Virus record (IMG/VR): IMGVR_UViG_3300025120_013662 | Location: 1 to 61,584 of that record | Direction: 5' to 3' (one strand) | Length of the DNA stretch: 61,584 bases | DNA from: a virus | Shown: in pieces, positions 8,840 through 17,600 of the stretch | Layout of the letters: every line of letters begins with the position of its first letter | How positions within the stretch are numbered: the stretch's first letter is position 1 | Translations under genes and position numbers: made by a program | Notes under the pieces: generated by a model | Told to the model about the DNA's origin: nothing | Databases searched by the model: none | What the model saw: the letters and a program-made list of their open reading frames with translations, nothing else

Positions 8840-9794
8840 ATCTGTGAAGGTTCTTTTTATAACTGAAAAGTGGTGCGAGGCTAATCCCCAAATGGGATTG
8901 ACTAACAATTACCATAATCTATTTGGTTCTCTAAACAGTTGTGAATTCAATAACGTAGAATTTAGTGTAGCCCATATGGATGAATATGCTCTAGTAAAAA
9001 AACAGCATATTGACACATTTATTCCCACTCTCTGTGAGAGAGAAAAGCCAGATATAGTTATTTTCTCATTGTTGGGAAAATCACATCTTAATCCCACAGA
9101 CAAGAGTTATGAATATTTCAGAGAATTAGGATGTAAGATTATCTTTATGTGGCCTGATATGCGACCTGACTGGGGGATATCTGAAGTCTCTGAATTAGAA
9201 AGTAAAGGATATGCAGATCTTCATGTTTGTTGGGGGTCTGAAAAGATTATTCCTACATCTTATGGAGAGAAGATGTTATGGTTATGGGCACCTCAGGACA
9301 AGAATCTCTATAAACCAACTGAAGACCAAGATATACCTGTAAGTTTTATTGGAAGCACTCGGCACCAAGAAAGACAGGTTTATCTCAATCAGTTGGTAAG
9401 TTCGGGAACTCAAATTCTAATAAAAGGTGGACAACGAGAACAGGGGTTAACACCCTCAGAATATTCTTCTTATATTCGCAGGAGTAAAATAAGCATTAAC
9501 TTTCCGGGATCAGATGTCGGCGACCAATGTAAAGGTCGGGTGTGGGAAATATTAGCCAGCCGCTCTATGATGCTGGAGAGAAAAAATGATTCTACTAGTA
9601 AAATGCTGACTCCGGGTGAGGATTATGTAGAGTACGAGAATGTTGAAGATCTAAAGAACAAGATTAATTATTACTTAAACAATCCAGAAGAAAGAGATAA
9701 GATCGCCTCACGGGGACACGAGACTTACAAAGAAAAGTATACGGCAACTCACTTCTGGAAAAAAACATTTGGAGCTATAGGATATGAAATATGA
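8829..9794 (+). CDS. CgeB-like glycosyltransferase (GT-B)
   Basis: 321 aa from ATG 8829, which overlaps the TPP beta stop by 11 nt; an ATG at 8787 in frame would reach far into the upstream gene. The C-terminal half is typical of the Glyco_trans_1_2/CgeB group: VSFIGSTRHQERQVYL, YIRRSKISINFPGS, then GRVWEILASRSMML and a final YLNNPEERDKIASRGHE. The N-terminal half has the GT-B strand VLFITEKWCEANP and FMWPDMRPDWG. This group transfers sugars to proteins or small acceptors in spores, phages and capsules. The 11-nt overlap suggests coupled translation. Confidence 0.75.
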   Translation: MKNKSVKVLFITEKWCEANPQMGLTNNYHNLFGSLNSCEFNNVEFSVAHMDEYALVKKQHIDTFIPTLCEREKPDIVIFSLLGKSHLNPTDKSYEYFRELGCKIIFMWPDMRPDWGISEVSELESKGYADLHVCWGSEKIIPTSYGEKMLWLWAPQDKNLYKPTEDQDIPVSFIGSTRHQERQVYLNQLVSSGTQILIKGGQREQGLTPSEYSSYIRRSKISINFPGSDVGDQCKGRVWEILASRSMMLERKNDSTSKMLTPGEDYVEYENVEDLKNKINYYLNNPEERDKIASRGHETYKEKYTATHFWKKTFGAIGYEI

Positions 9795-10614
9795 TGTATC
9801 GGTTTTAATGCCGGCTATTAGAACACACAATTGGTTGATGTTGTATGGAAGTTTATTTAATTCCTGCCGAAACCACAGTTTTGAATTGGTGCTAGTAAGT
9901 CCTTTTGACTTACCTGACAATATGAAACATTTTGATAACATTACACACATAAAGGATTTCGGTGCCCCAACTCGTGCAGCCCAAATCGGTGCTATTGCTT
10001 GTCAGGGAAGGTTGACATACCATTGTGTTGACGATGCTATCTTTTTACCAAACGCTATTGATACTGCAATCGAAACATATGATTCTATTTGTGGAAAAAA
10101 AGATGTCATAAATATGAGATACAGAGAAGGGGCAGAATATTCTGGGCAAACATTGCCCCCTCATTTCTGGACAGCTTGGGCTCACGATGAATTAAGGCTT
10201 CCCGGAATACCTCAACATTATAAGATTTCATTGCATCATATGATGAGTACGGAATACTTCAAAGAGTTGGGCGGATGGGATTGTCAGTTTGAATATATTA
10301 ATCATCCACTGCACGACCTAATGTTCAGAGTACAGGCCGACGGCGGAAAGTTATATGATTCAAAATTAGATGCGACAACCTGCAATCACTTTGTAGGAAA
10401 GACAGTCGATCACGCACCAATTTTTGATGCTCAGACTTTCTTTGACAAGCCAATATTTGATACAATGTACGCAACCCCAGAAATTGCAACTACGAGAATC
10501 CATCTTGAGCTAGACAACTGGAAAAACTCTCCAGAAGTTTGGGAACGAAGATTTAAGAAAGATACAAAAGAGGAAATAGCAAAAAGTTACAAGGAGATGG
10601 GCTATGTCGGATAA
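9784..10614 (+). CDS. GT2-like glycosyltransferase, paralogue 1 of 3
   Basis: 276 aa, ATG 9784, 11-nt overlap with the CgeB-like gene. The N-terminus YDVSVLMPAIRTHNW is a GT-A first strand. The segment KDFGAPTRAAQIGA followed by CQGRLTYHCVDDAIF gives the nucleotide-binding and DxD-like acidic site (VDDA). Later GGWDCQFE and the C-terminal DNWKNSPEVWERRFKK are shared closely with the proteins at 12970 and 13754. These three form one subfamily made by duplication in this phage lineage. The donor is unknown; the terminal WERRF motif is not a feature I recognise from standard GT2 enzymes. Confidence 0.78.
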   Translation: MKYDVSVLMPAIRTHNWLMLYGSLFNSCRNHSFELVLVSPFDLPDNMKHFDNITHIKDFGAPTRAAQIGAIACQGRLTYHCVDDAIFLPNAIDTAIETYDSICGKKDVINMRYREGAEYSGQTLPPHFWTAWAHDELRLPGIPQHYKISLHHMMSTEYFKELGGWDCQFEYINHPLHDLMFRVQADGGKLYDSKLDATTCNHFVGKTVDHAPIFDAQTFFDKPIFDTMYATPEIATTRIHLELDNWKNSPEVWERRFKKDTKEEIAKSYKEMGYVG

Positions 10615-11170
10615 CAAACTGGTGAAACTTAACATTGGCTCCGGCGATAAGAAAATGTATGGCTTTGTAAATGTTGATCTCAGAAAAGAGACAGAGCCAG
10701 ATGTTATATGTGATGTAACGAAGATTCATGAAAAGTTTGAAGATGTAGACCTTATATATGCTTGCCACGTTTTAGAGCATTTCCCAAAAAAATCATCCAC
10801 TCATTTTAAAAATACTTGGTCTGAAGCTCTTAAGAGTTGGTTTGACTCCTTAAAGCCCGGTGGAATATTGAGGATAGCCATCCCTGATTTCCGAGCAGTA
10901 TGTGAACAATATCTAATAGATGGCAATTTAGAAAATATACATTGTCTTCTATATGGTGGACAAAAATACGATTTTGATTTCCACTTCCACTGTTGGGATT
11001 TTGAAGAGATCGAGAAAGATCTGCAAAAGATTGGTTTCAAGACAGTTAGAAGGTATGACTGGAGAAAAACAGAGCATTCGCACGTAGATGACTACAGTCA
11101 GGCATATCTTCCACATATGGACAAAACTAACGGTAAACTTATGAGTTTAAATGTGGAGGCCATAAAATGA
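10604..11170 (+). CDS. Class I SAM-dependent methyltransferase-like protein
   Basis: 188 aa from ATG 10604 with an 11-nt overlap. KLNIGSGDKKMYGFVNVDL is motif I plus the acidic end of strand 2 that binds SAM. DLIYACHVLEHFPKK is motif IV of the predicted SAM-methyltransferase group found in LPS and capsule clusters, followed by LKPGGILRIAIPDF, the usual post-motif strand. It probably methylates a sugar hydroxyl or phosphate of the glycan made by this island, although many such proteins have no proven substrate. Cytosolic; no membrane segment. Confidence 0.8.
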   Translation: MSDNKLVKLNIGSGDKKMYGFVNVDLRKETEPDVICDVTKIHEKFEDVDLIYACHVLEHFPKKSSTHFKNTWSEALKSWFDSLKPGGILRIAIPDFRAVCEQYLIDGNLENIHCLLYGGQKYDFDFHFHCWDFEEIEKDLQKIGFKTVRRYDWRKTEHSHVDDYSQAYLPHMDKTNGKLMSLNVEAIK

Positions 11171-11952
11171 AGATAGGTATTATTGGGCTTGGAGTTGTGG
11201 GCAATGCTTGTAAGTTTGGTTTTGAGAAAAACGGACATAACGTAAAAGTTCACGATATAAAATTAAATACTTCTATTTCTGATGTACTAGCTACTGAAAT
11301 TGTTTTTATATGTGTTCCAACACCAGAATCTAGAGATGGAAGCTGTGACACTTCTATAGTTGAGAGCGTAATCTCTGAATTACACAGTGTCAGTTATAAA
11401 GGACACATTGCTATCAAATCAACAGTAGCGCCGGGAACAACAGACAAACTATCAACCCTATTGGGCACACAAGTTAGTTTCGTCCCGGAATTCCTAAGAG
11501 AAAGATGTGCAATTACCGATTTTACAGAACATCACGATGTCTGTATGATTGGAACACACAGTGACGATGCGTATAAGAAGATAAAAGAAGCTCACGGTAG
11601 GCTGCCAGATAAGTTTGTTAGATTAACTCCAGCCGAAGCAGAGTTTTCCAAGTATTTTAATAATGTGTATAATGCTACCCTAGTTGTTTTTGCTAATAGT
11701 TTTTATGAAGCTTGCAAGGCTAGCGGTGTAAATTATGCAAACATAAAAAACGCAGTGGTGCAGAGAAAACACATCTCTGATAATTATCTAGAATGCAATG
11801 ACAATTTCAGAGGATTTGGTGGTATGTGTCTGCCAAAAGATACGGCTGCGCTGGCAAAGATCTGTAAAGACTTGCCAGTTAGATTTTTTGACAGCCTGTT
11901 AGAAGAAAACAGAAAATACAAAACAACAGTTTTTGATGGTATGAGGGAATAA
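11167..11952 (+). CDS. UDP-sugar/GDP-mannose 6-dehydrogenase family, short form
   Basis: 261 aa, ATGA overlap at 11167. The NAD-binding motif GLGVVG is at residues 7-12. FICVPTP, KSTVAPGTTDKL and FVPEFLRE are family signatures. K162 and N166 (SKYFNNVYNA) and the catalytic Cys C221 in GFGGMCLPKDT are all present. Normal enzymes are about 390-440 aa and end in a UDP-sugar-binding Rossmann domain, but this one stops just after the central helix domain. The catalytic residues are intact, so it may be active as a reduced form or oxidise a different sugar. The usual product would be a uronic acid. Confidence 0.82.
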   Translation: MKIGIIGLGVVGNACKFGFEKNGHNVKVHDIKLNTSISDVLATEIVFICVPTPESRDGSCDTSIVESVISELHSVSYKGHIAIKSTVAPGTTDKLSTLLGTQVSFVPEFLRERCAITDFTEHHDVCMIGTHSDDAYKKIKEAHGRLPDKFVRLTPAEAEFSKYFNNVYNATLVVFANSFYEACKASGVNYANIKNAVVQRKHISDNYLECNDNFRGFGGMCLPKDTAALAKICKDLPVRFFDSLLEENRKYKTTVFDGMRE

Positions 11953-11954
11953 TA

Positions 11955-12980
11955 ATGAAGAAAAAGATTTTAATCACAGGAAGTCAGGGATTTATCGGAT
12001 CATATTTGTGTTCTGAGTTACTGGAGAAGGGTTATAGTATTATAGGAATTGATAATTTCTCAAAATATGGCCCGGTCACTAGACCTCACGATAACCATCC
12101 AGATTTTCATTTATTGGAGATGGATGTTCTTGATGTTGACACTAAAAACCCACCATCTGAAATGCTTGATGTCGAGTATATCATCGCCGCTGCTGCTATG
12201 ATTGGCGGTATTAGTTATTTTCATAAGTATGCTTATGATTTATTGGCTACAAACGAAAGAATAATGGCAAATACTTTTGATCTTGCGATCAATCTTAATA
12301 AGAATCATAACCTAAAAAGAATTCTAGTGCTATCAAGTAGTATGGTATATGAGTCCACAGATCTATATCCAACTCCTGAGGAAGAAATTGAAAGATGTCC
12401 ACCTCCATATAGCACTTACGGATTTCAAAAACTGGCAACAGAATATTTTTGTAAAGGTGCTTATGAGCAGTATGGTGTTCCTTATAGTATTATTAGACCT
12501 TTTAATTGTGTAGGCGTTGGAGAAGAAGAGGCTATTGGCGAGGATAAGATTAAAAGCGGAAACATTAATTTAATGCTGAGCCATGTTCTTCCAGATATAA
12601 TTAATAAGATATTAAAGGGTCAAAGTCCATTGCACATTCTTGGCGATGGTAGACAAGTTAGGTGTTACACTAACGGTAAGGACATCGCTAGGGGTATTCG
12701 CCTTTGTTTGGAGAGTCCGGCAGCCGAGAATGAAGATTTCAATATTTCAACCTCTAGGGCAACAACTGTTTTAGAACTGGCAGAAATAGTGTGGAATCTT
12801 GTTAACAAAGAAGAGGAATTTTCATATACTAGTGATGAGCCTTATGAATATGATGTTCAAAAAAGAATTCCCGATGTTTCGAAAGCAAAGAATATTTTGG
12901 GATTTGAGGCGCAAATATCTTTAGAAGATTCGGTTAACGAAGTTTTAGAATATATGGTGAACAAAAATAATGAAGCCTGA
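11955..12980 (+). CDS. NDP-sugar epimerase/dehydratase (extended SDR)
   Basis: 341 aa, ATG 11955, two bases after the dehydrogenase stop. GSQGFIG (residues 9-15) is the NAD motif and GIDNFS ends strand 2 with an Asp. The active site reads SSSMVYES and Y155-x3-K159 in TYGFQKL. RPFNCVGVGE and GDGRQVRCYTNGKDIARG are typical of UDP-sugar 4-epimerase and UDP-glucuronate-decarboxylase-like SDRs. Its position after a UDP-sugar dehydrogenase homologue suggests it works on that product, for example C4 epimerisation of a uronic acid, but this is inferred from order only. Confidence 0.8.
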   Translation: MKKKILITGSQGFIGSYLCSELLEKGYSIIGIDNFSKYGPVTRPHDNHPDFHLLEMDVLDVDTKNPPSEMLDVEYIIAAAAMIGGISYFHKYAYDLLATNERIMANTFDLAINLNKNHNLKRILVLSSSMVYESTDLYPTPEEEIERCPPPYSTYGFQKLATEYFCKGAYEQYGVPYSIIRPFNCVGVGEEEAIGEDKIKSGNINLMLSHVLPDIINKILKGQSPLHILGDGRQVRCYTNGKDIARGIRLCLESPAAENEDFNISTSRATTVLELAEIVWNLVNKEEEFSYTSDEPYEYDVQKRIPDVSKAKNILGFEAQISLEDSVNEVLEYMVNKNNEA

Positions 12981-13764
12981 ATTATCGATAATATTACCCA
13001 GTATCCGAACTGAAAGATTAGAAAGTCTTTACGAATCTATTTTAAAGTCAACTAAAAGAACTTTTGAATTAATTATTTGCGGACCTAATCAGTTACCTGA
13101 ATCTCTAAAAGATCTTAAGAATATTAAATTTGTAAAAGATTACGGATCACCTGTTAGAGCTTCTAATATTGCTGCATCTCTTTGCGAGGGCAAGATATAT
13201 ACTTGGTTCGCAGATGATTGTATATTATTTGAGGATTCATTAGATAAGTGCATTGACCAATTTGAATTATTAGGCAGCGACCCTTCAAATGTGTTGGTGG
13301 CCAAGTATTATGAAGGACAAGAGGGCAGCACTGAAAGAGAAACGCTACAACCTGATGAATATTTTAAAATAAGATCAACTCCTGCGTCTTCTCCATACCT
13401 ACCACAAGATTGGTGGCTATTCAATATAGCATTTCTACATGCTGACTTCTTTAACTCTTTGGGGGGTTGGGATTGTTCTTATGAGGGGACTTGGGCATCA
13501 CATGCAGATATGGCAATACGTGCTCAATTTATGGGTGCAAAAGTAACGATGGCTCAGGTTCCTCTGTTTACTTGTGATCATATGCCCGGAGGCACAGGAG
13601 ATCATATGCCAATATTTATATGCCAACATCAACATGATGAACCATTGTTGCATCAGAGATATAGAGATCCTAATTGGACTTCAAATATTAACTCTCGTTT
13701 AGCAATGGATAATTGGAAAAAAGCCCCCACAGTGTGGGAGAGGAGATTTAAAAATGACAGCTAG
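12970..13764 (+). CDS. GT2-like glycosyltransferase, paralogue 2 of 3
   Basis: 264 aa, ATG 12970, 11-nt overlap. It has the same architecture as the genes at 9784 and 13754: PELSIILPSIRTERLESLY first strand, KDYGSPVRASNIAA, then YTWFADDCILF with an acidic pair in the DxD position, GGWDCSYE in the middle and a C-terminal DNWKKAPTVWERRFKN. It is the most diverged of the three. The presence of several paralogues suggests successive additions in one glycan, or different donors, with a common acceptor-binding C-terminus. Confidence 0.77.
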   Translation: MKPELSIILPSIRTERLESLYESILKSTKRTFELIICGPNQLPESLKDLKNIKFVKDYGSPVRASNIAASLCEGKIYTWFADDCILFEDSLDKCIDQFELLGSDPSNVLVAKYYEGQEGSTERETLQPDEYFKIRSTPASSPYLPQDWWLFNIAFLHADFFNSLGGWDCSYEGTWASHADMAIRAQFMGAKVTMAQVPLFTCDHMPGGTGDHMPIFICQHQHDEPLLHQRYRDPNWTSNINSRLAMDNWKKAPTVWERRFKNDS

Positions 13765-14530
13765 GTATGACGTTTCTATATGTATGCCAGCCCACAGATC
13801 TCAAATGTGGGAATCAATGTATTCTTCCCTTGCCGCCTCAGCCGCTCCATATACTTGGGAATTGGTGATCGTTGGCCCGAACTACCCATCAGCAGAGTTG
13901 ATGAGTAAATCAAATTTTAAATTTTTAAAAGATTTCGGAACTCCAACTCGATGTGCTCAAATGGCAACCCTCTTGGCTGAGGGTGAATTTATGATGTGGG
14001 GTTCAGATGATGGAAGATTTCTACCCGGAGCGATCAAGGAGTGTATCGATCTTCGTAAGACTCTGAAAAAAGAAGACGTTGTTGTTGTAAGATATTCTGA
14101 GGGAGAAAATTATTCTGGAAAGATGCCCCCAGATGATTACTGGAAAGCTTGGACACACCCTGACCAAAGATTGCCCGGTATTCCAGAAGATTCAATGATA
14201 GCACCTGTGGGTATGTATAGTACAGATTTTTTTAGGTACCTTGGTGGTTGGGATTGCAGGTTTGAACATTTAAATATGTGCTGTCACGATCTTGCCTTCC
14301 GAGCGCAGAGAGTGGGCGGAAAAGTATATCTTTCTCCCAGTTTGGTATTAGAGTGTGATTGGAATCCGGGTCAAGGAGACCACATTCCAGTCCAAGAAGC
14401 TTACCACGCAAATGATGCACCGTTGTTTGCTTCAATCTATTCTCAGGATCAGTCAGGTAGGATTCAATTGCCATATGATAACTGGACACTTAGCCCACCA
14501 GTCTGGGAAAGAAGGTTTAGAAATCGATGA
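13754..14530 (+). CDS. GT2-like glycosyltransferase, paralogue 3 of 3
   Basis: 258 aa, ATG 13754, directly after paralogue 2 with an 11-nt overlap. Key segments are YDVSICMPAHRSQMWESMY, KDFGTPTRCAQMA, MMWGSDDGRF as the acidic metal-site segment, GGWDCRFE and the end TLSPPVWERRFRN. It is closer to the gene at 9784 than to its direct neighbour in the PTR and LPGIPE segments (KAWTHPDQRLPGIPE here, TAWAHDELRLPGIPQ there), so the tandem position does not mirror the duplication order. Donor and acceptor unknown. Confidence 0.77.
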   Translation: MTARYDVSICMPAHRSQMWESMYSSLAASAAPYTWELVIVGPNYPSAELMSKSNFKFLKDFGTPTRCAQMATLLAEGEFMMWGSDDGRFLPGAIKECIDLRKTLKKEDVVVVRYSEGENYSGKMPPDDYWKAWTHPDQRLPGIPEDSMIAPVGMYSTDFFRYLGGWDCRFEHLNMCCHDLAFRAQRVGGKVYLSPSLVLECDWNPGQGDHIPVQEAYHANDAPLFASIYSQDQSGRIQLPYDNWTLSPPVWERRFRNR

Positions 14531-15456
14531 CAAAAAGGATATTGGTTACAGGTGGAAGAGGATTAGTCGGATCGGCAATAAGGGATATATCAAGTCTATA
14601 TCCACAATACGATTTTATATTCACACACAGAGAGGAATATGATCTCACAAAAGAATCACACATTGATAAATTGTTTTTAAAGAAAAAGCCAGATTATGTA
14701 ATTCATACCGCTGCCCGAGTTGGCGGTATTGGAAAGAACTTAAACACTCCGGCACAACAATATTTTGACAATATATTAATGAATACATATATGATACACT
14801 ATGCTCATGAGCACAATGTAGAAAAATTGATAGCTTTTTCATCTGTGTGTGCTTTCCCTGCTGACAGTGAGATTTTAAAAGAAGAATCATTACACGACGG
14901 CGCTCCTTTCGAAGCCCACGGATCATATGCCTATTCTAAGAGGATGGTAGATGTTCAAATTGAAGCCTATCGGAAACAATATAACAGACAGTATTGTTCC
15001 GTAATTCCCGGAAACATTTTTGGTGAAAACGATAACTTTAATCTTGAAGATGGACATGTTGTTCCAAGTTTAATCCATAAGGGTTATTTGGCAAAGCAAA
15101 ATAATACGTCTTTAGAGGTTTGGGGTGATGGAACACCAACAAGGGAATTTTTATATGCTCAAGATGTTGCTAGAGCCTGTGTAGAGCTATTTGAAAAAGA
15201 ATCTCTACCACAAAAAATAATTGTTTCTGGAGATCAAGAGATAACAATCAAATCCTTGATAGAGAGAATATCTCAGGTATATGGATTGGACAATATAAAG
15301 TGGTTAACAGATAAGCCAAACGGGCAGATGAAGAGGCCATCTAGTAAAGAAATACTGAAAAAAACACTTCCTAATTTACAATTTACCGATATTGATGTAG
15401 CATTAGAAAACACAATCAGGTGGTTTGAAAAGAATTATCCGGAAGTTAGAAAATGA
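14527..15456 (+). CDS. GDP-L-fucose synthase / GDP-L-colitose synthase-like reductase-epimerase
   Basis: 309 aa, ATGA overlap. Clear Fcl (WcaG) family: GGRGLVGS NAD(P) motif at 9-16, AARVGGIGKNLNTPAQQYFD, SSVCAFP (S105/S106, C108), Y134-x3-K138, GNIFGENDNFNLEDGHVVP with the catalytic His at 177, and GDGTPTREFLYAQD. Fcl and ColC both epimerise at C5 (Fcl also at C3) and reduce C4 of a GDP-4-keto sugar made by Gmd. Because a ColD-like dehydratase gene lies two genes downstream, the ColC reaction (GDP-L-colitose formation) is as likely as L-fucose. Family confidence is high; the choice between products is open. Confidence 0.85.
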   Translation: MTKRILVTGGRGLVGSAIRDISSLYPQYDFIFTHREEYDLTKESHIDKLFLKKKPDYVIHTAARVGGIGKNLNTPAQQYFDNILMNTYMIHYAHEHNVEKLIAFSSVCAFPADSEILKEESLHDGAPFEAHGSYAYSKRMVDVQIEAYRKQYNRQYCSVIPGNIFGENDNFNLEDGHVVPSLIHKGYLAKQNNTSLEVWGDGTPTREFLYAQDVARACVELFEKESLPQKIIVSGDQEITIKSLIERISQVYGLDNIKWLTDKPNGQMKRPSSKEILKKTLPNLQFTDIDVALENTIRWFEKNYPEVRK

Positions 15457-16424
15457 AAAAAGCATTAATCACGGGGATAAATGGACAAGACGGATCTTAT
15501 TTGGCGGAACTTCTTCTGAATAAGGGGTATGAAGTTCACGGAACTTTAAAAAGAAATTCAATACCAGAAAATCAAACAGCCAGAATTGAACACCTTTACC
15601 CTATAATAAAGAATAATCTTTATCATGCTGATATGTGTGATATGTCTTCCCTACTTAATGTCATTCTCAAAGTAAACCCAGATGAAATTTATAATCTAGC
15701 CGCTCAAAGCCACGTAAAAGTTAGTTTTGATCAGCCAATATACACAACTGATACGATTGTAAAGGGAACTCTAAATCTTTTAGAAATAATAAGACTGGTT
15801 AATCAGGACATTAAATTATATCAAGCAAGTAGTTCGGAAATGTTTGGTAATTCTATTGACAGCGATGGATACCAAAGGGAAACTACACCAATGATTCCAG
15901 TAAGTCCATATGCGTGCGCTAAAATGTGTGCATATAATCTTGTTGGTTGCTATAGAAATTCATACGATATTTTTGGTTCAAATGGAATTTTATTTAATCA
16001 TGAATCGCCTCGCAGGGGAACTAGCTTTGTGACCAATAAGGTGGTTATGGGCGCAGTTAAGATCAAAAAAGGATTACAAGACAAATTAACTCTAGGAAAT
16101 CTTGATAGCACAAGAGACTGGGGCCACGCCAAAGACTATGTTAAAATAATGTGGCAACTTTTGCAGCTTGACCACTCTGATGATTACGTCTGCTCCACAG
16201 GAATTTCACATAGCGTTAGAGAATTGTGCGATTATACATTCTCTCAGCTAGGTATGAATTATTTAGATTATGTTGAACAAGACCAAAAGTTTATGAGACC
16301 TTTAGAATTAAATCATTTAAAAGGAAGCACGGGTAAACTAAAAGAAGTTATTGATGTACAATTTGAATATACATTCGAATCTATGTTAGATGAGATGATC
16401 GAATACTGGTCAGATAAACTATAA
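15453..16424 (+). CDS. gmd: GDP-mannose 4,6-dehydratase
   Basis: 323 aa, ATGA overlap with the Fcl-like gene. ALITGINGQDGSYLAELL at the start is the Gmd NADP motif, and TLKRNS is the cofactor phosphate-binding region. The active site reads SSSEMFG (S127/E129) and Y153-x3-K157 in SPYACAKMCAY; FNHESPRRG and LDSTRDWGHAKDYV are GDP-mannose-binding signatures. It converts GDP-D-mannose to GDP-4-keto-6-deoxy-D-mannose. At 323 aa it is somewhat shorter than bacterial Gmd (about 370). No ManB or ManC is encoded here, so GDP-mannose must come from the host or from elsewhere in the phage genome. Confidence 0.92.
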   Translation: MKKALITGINGQDGSYLAELLLNKGYEVHGTLKRNSIPENQTARIEHLYPIIKNNLYHADMCDMSSLLNVILKVNPDEIYNLAAQSHVKVSFDQPIYTTDTIVKGTLNLLEIIRLVNQDIKLYQASSSEMFGNSIDSDGYQRETTPMIPVSPYACAKMCAYNLVGCYRNSYDIFGSNGILFNHESPRRGTSFVTNKVVMGAVKIKKGLQDKLTLGNLDSTRDWGHAKDYVKIMWQLLQLDHSDDYVCSTGISHSVRELCDYTFSQLGMNYLDYVEQDQKFMRPLELNHLKGSTGKLKEVIDVQFEYTFESMLDEMIEYWSDKL

Positions 16425-16439
16425 CCAAACGGAGTAAAC

Positions 16440-17600
16440 GTGAATATTAAGTACCCACTTGCAAAAGAAACTATTAACGAAGAAGACATTGATGCGTTGT
16501 GTCAGTGGTTAAAGGGATATCCTCGCCTTACCAAGGGAGATCTTACTTGGGAAGTAGAAGATGCTTGGGCTAATTTTATTGGAACTAAAAGAGCAGTGTT
16601 CAATAATTCAGGATCATCAGCTAATTTGCTTATGGTATATACCGCAATGATGGCAGGAAGAATTAAGAACAAAAAGATCGCTGTTCCGGCAGTGGGCTGG
16701 GTAACGACGATATCTCCGGCAATTCAACTGGGGCTACAGCCTATTATGGTTGGAACCGATCCAAACACTTATGGAATGGATTTAGACCAACTAGAGAGAA
16801 TTTGTGAAGAGGATAGGCCAGATGCTGTTATCTTTGTGCAGGTTCTTGGTGTACCTCATTACAAAGAAAGACTTTTAAGTCTTAAAGAGAAGTATGGCTT
16901 TTGCCTACTTGAAGATTCTTGCGCTGCTTTAGGCGCAGCATACAAAGACGGAACCAGAGTTGGATCTATTGGTGATATGGCTTCTTTCTCTTTTTACTTT
17001 GGACATCAGCTATCGACAATCGAAGGCGGAATGGTGAACACCGACGACGAAGAACTATATGAAATGTTGTTGATGCTCAGGAGCCACGGATGGGGCAAAG
17101 ATTTAAATGAGGAAGCATACTCTAAACTTATGGACGATCATGATGTTGATGATTTTCATAAGCCATTCACCTTTTTTGTTCCCGGATTTAACCTTAGAGC
17201 AACGGATCTTCAGGCTTTTCTAGGTCTTCGACAAATTAAAAAAGCAGAATGGGTTTCTAAGCGAAGAAATGAAAATCACCTTCACTATGCGAAGAACCTC
17301 GAAGGTCACTTTGAGTTTCAAGACTGGGGGGACACTGTCCCGGTATCAATCTCTTTTGGCGCTCTAGCCACTAGTACGGAACATAGAAAAGAGATTGTAA
17401 ATAGACTAGTTGAGAATGGAATTGAGACAAGAGTCTTTGCTGCTGGCAATTTAGGTCTTCATCCGTTTTGGGTTGAGAGATACGGAGAGTTTCACGATCC
17501 AATGAGCGACAGAATTCACTCAACAGGATTCTTTGTGCCCAATTACCCAGAGATGAGTTTCGAGGACATCGACTTTATCTGTGATGTGATCAAGGGATAA
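16440..17600 (+). CDS. ColD-like PLP-dependent GDP-4-keto-6-deoxymannose 3-dehydratase
   Basis: 386 aa from GTG 16440, preceded by GGAG. It is a DegT/DnrJ/EryC1 fold protein: NNSGSSANLL phosphate loop (near 55-64), EDSCAALGA with the PLP-binding Asp D159, and FYFGHQLSTIEGGM where a sugar aminotransferase would have its PLP Lys. H189 sits in that place, exactly as in ColD (His188), whose length of 388 aa also matches. ColD removes the 3-OH of GDP-4-keto-6-deoxymannose, the product of Gmd encoded just upstream. The alternative, GDP-perosamine synthase, would need Lys here. Fe-S dehydratases (E1/AscC) are longer, with added Cys motifs. Confidence 0.87.
   Translation: MNIKYPLAKETINEEDIDALCQWLKGYPRLTKGDLTWEVEDAWANFIGTKRAVFNNSGSSANLLMVYTAMMAGRIKNKKIAVPAVGWVTTISPAIQLGLQPIMVGTDPNTYGMDLDQLERICEEDRPDAVIFVQVLGVPHYKERLLSLKEKYGFCLLEDSCAALGAAYKDGTRVGSIGDMASFSFYFGHQLSTIEGGMVNTDDEELYEMLLMLRSHGWGKDLNEEAYSKLMDDHDVDDFHKPFTFFVPGFNLRATDLQAFLGLRQIKKAEWVSKRRNENHLHYAKNLEGHFEFQDWGDTVPVSISFGALATSTEHRKEIVNRLVENGIETRVFAAGNLGLHPFWVERYGEFHDPMSDRIHSTGFFVPNYPEMSFEDIDFICDVIKG

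Noticed and set aside
16440-17600. PLP protein as an ordinary sugar aminotransferase (perosamine type)
   Set aside because: The Schiff-base Lys is replaced by His at 189 in a motif matching ColD, so transamination is unlikely.
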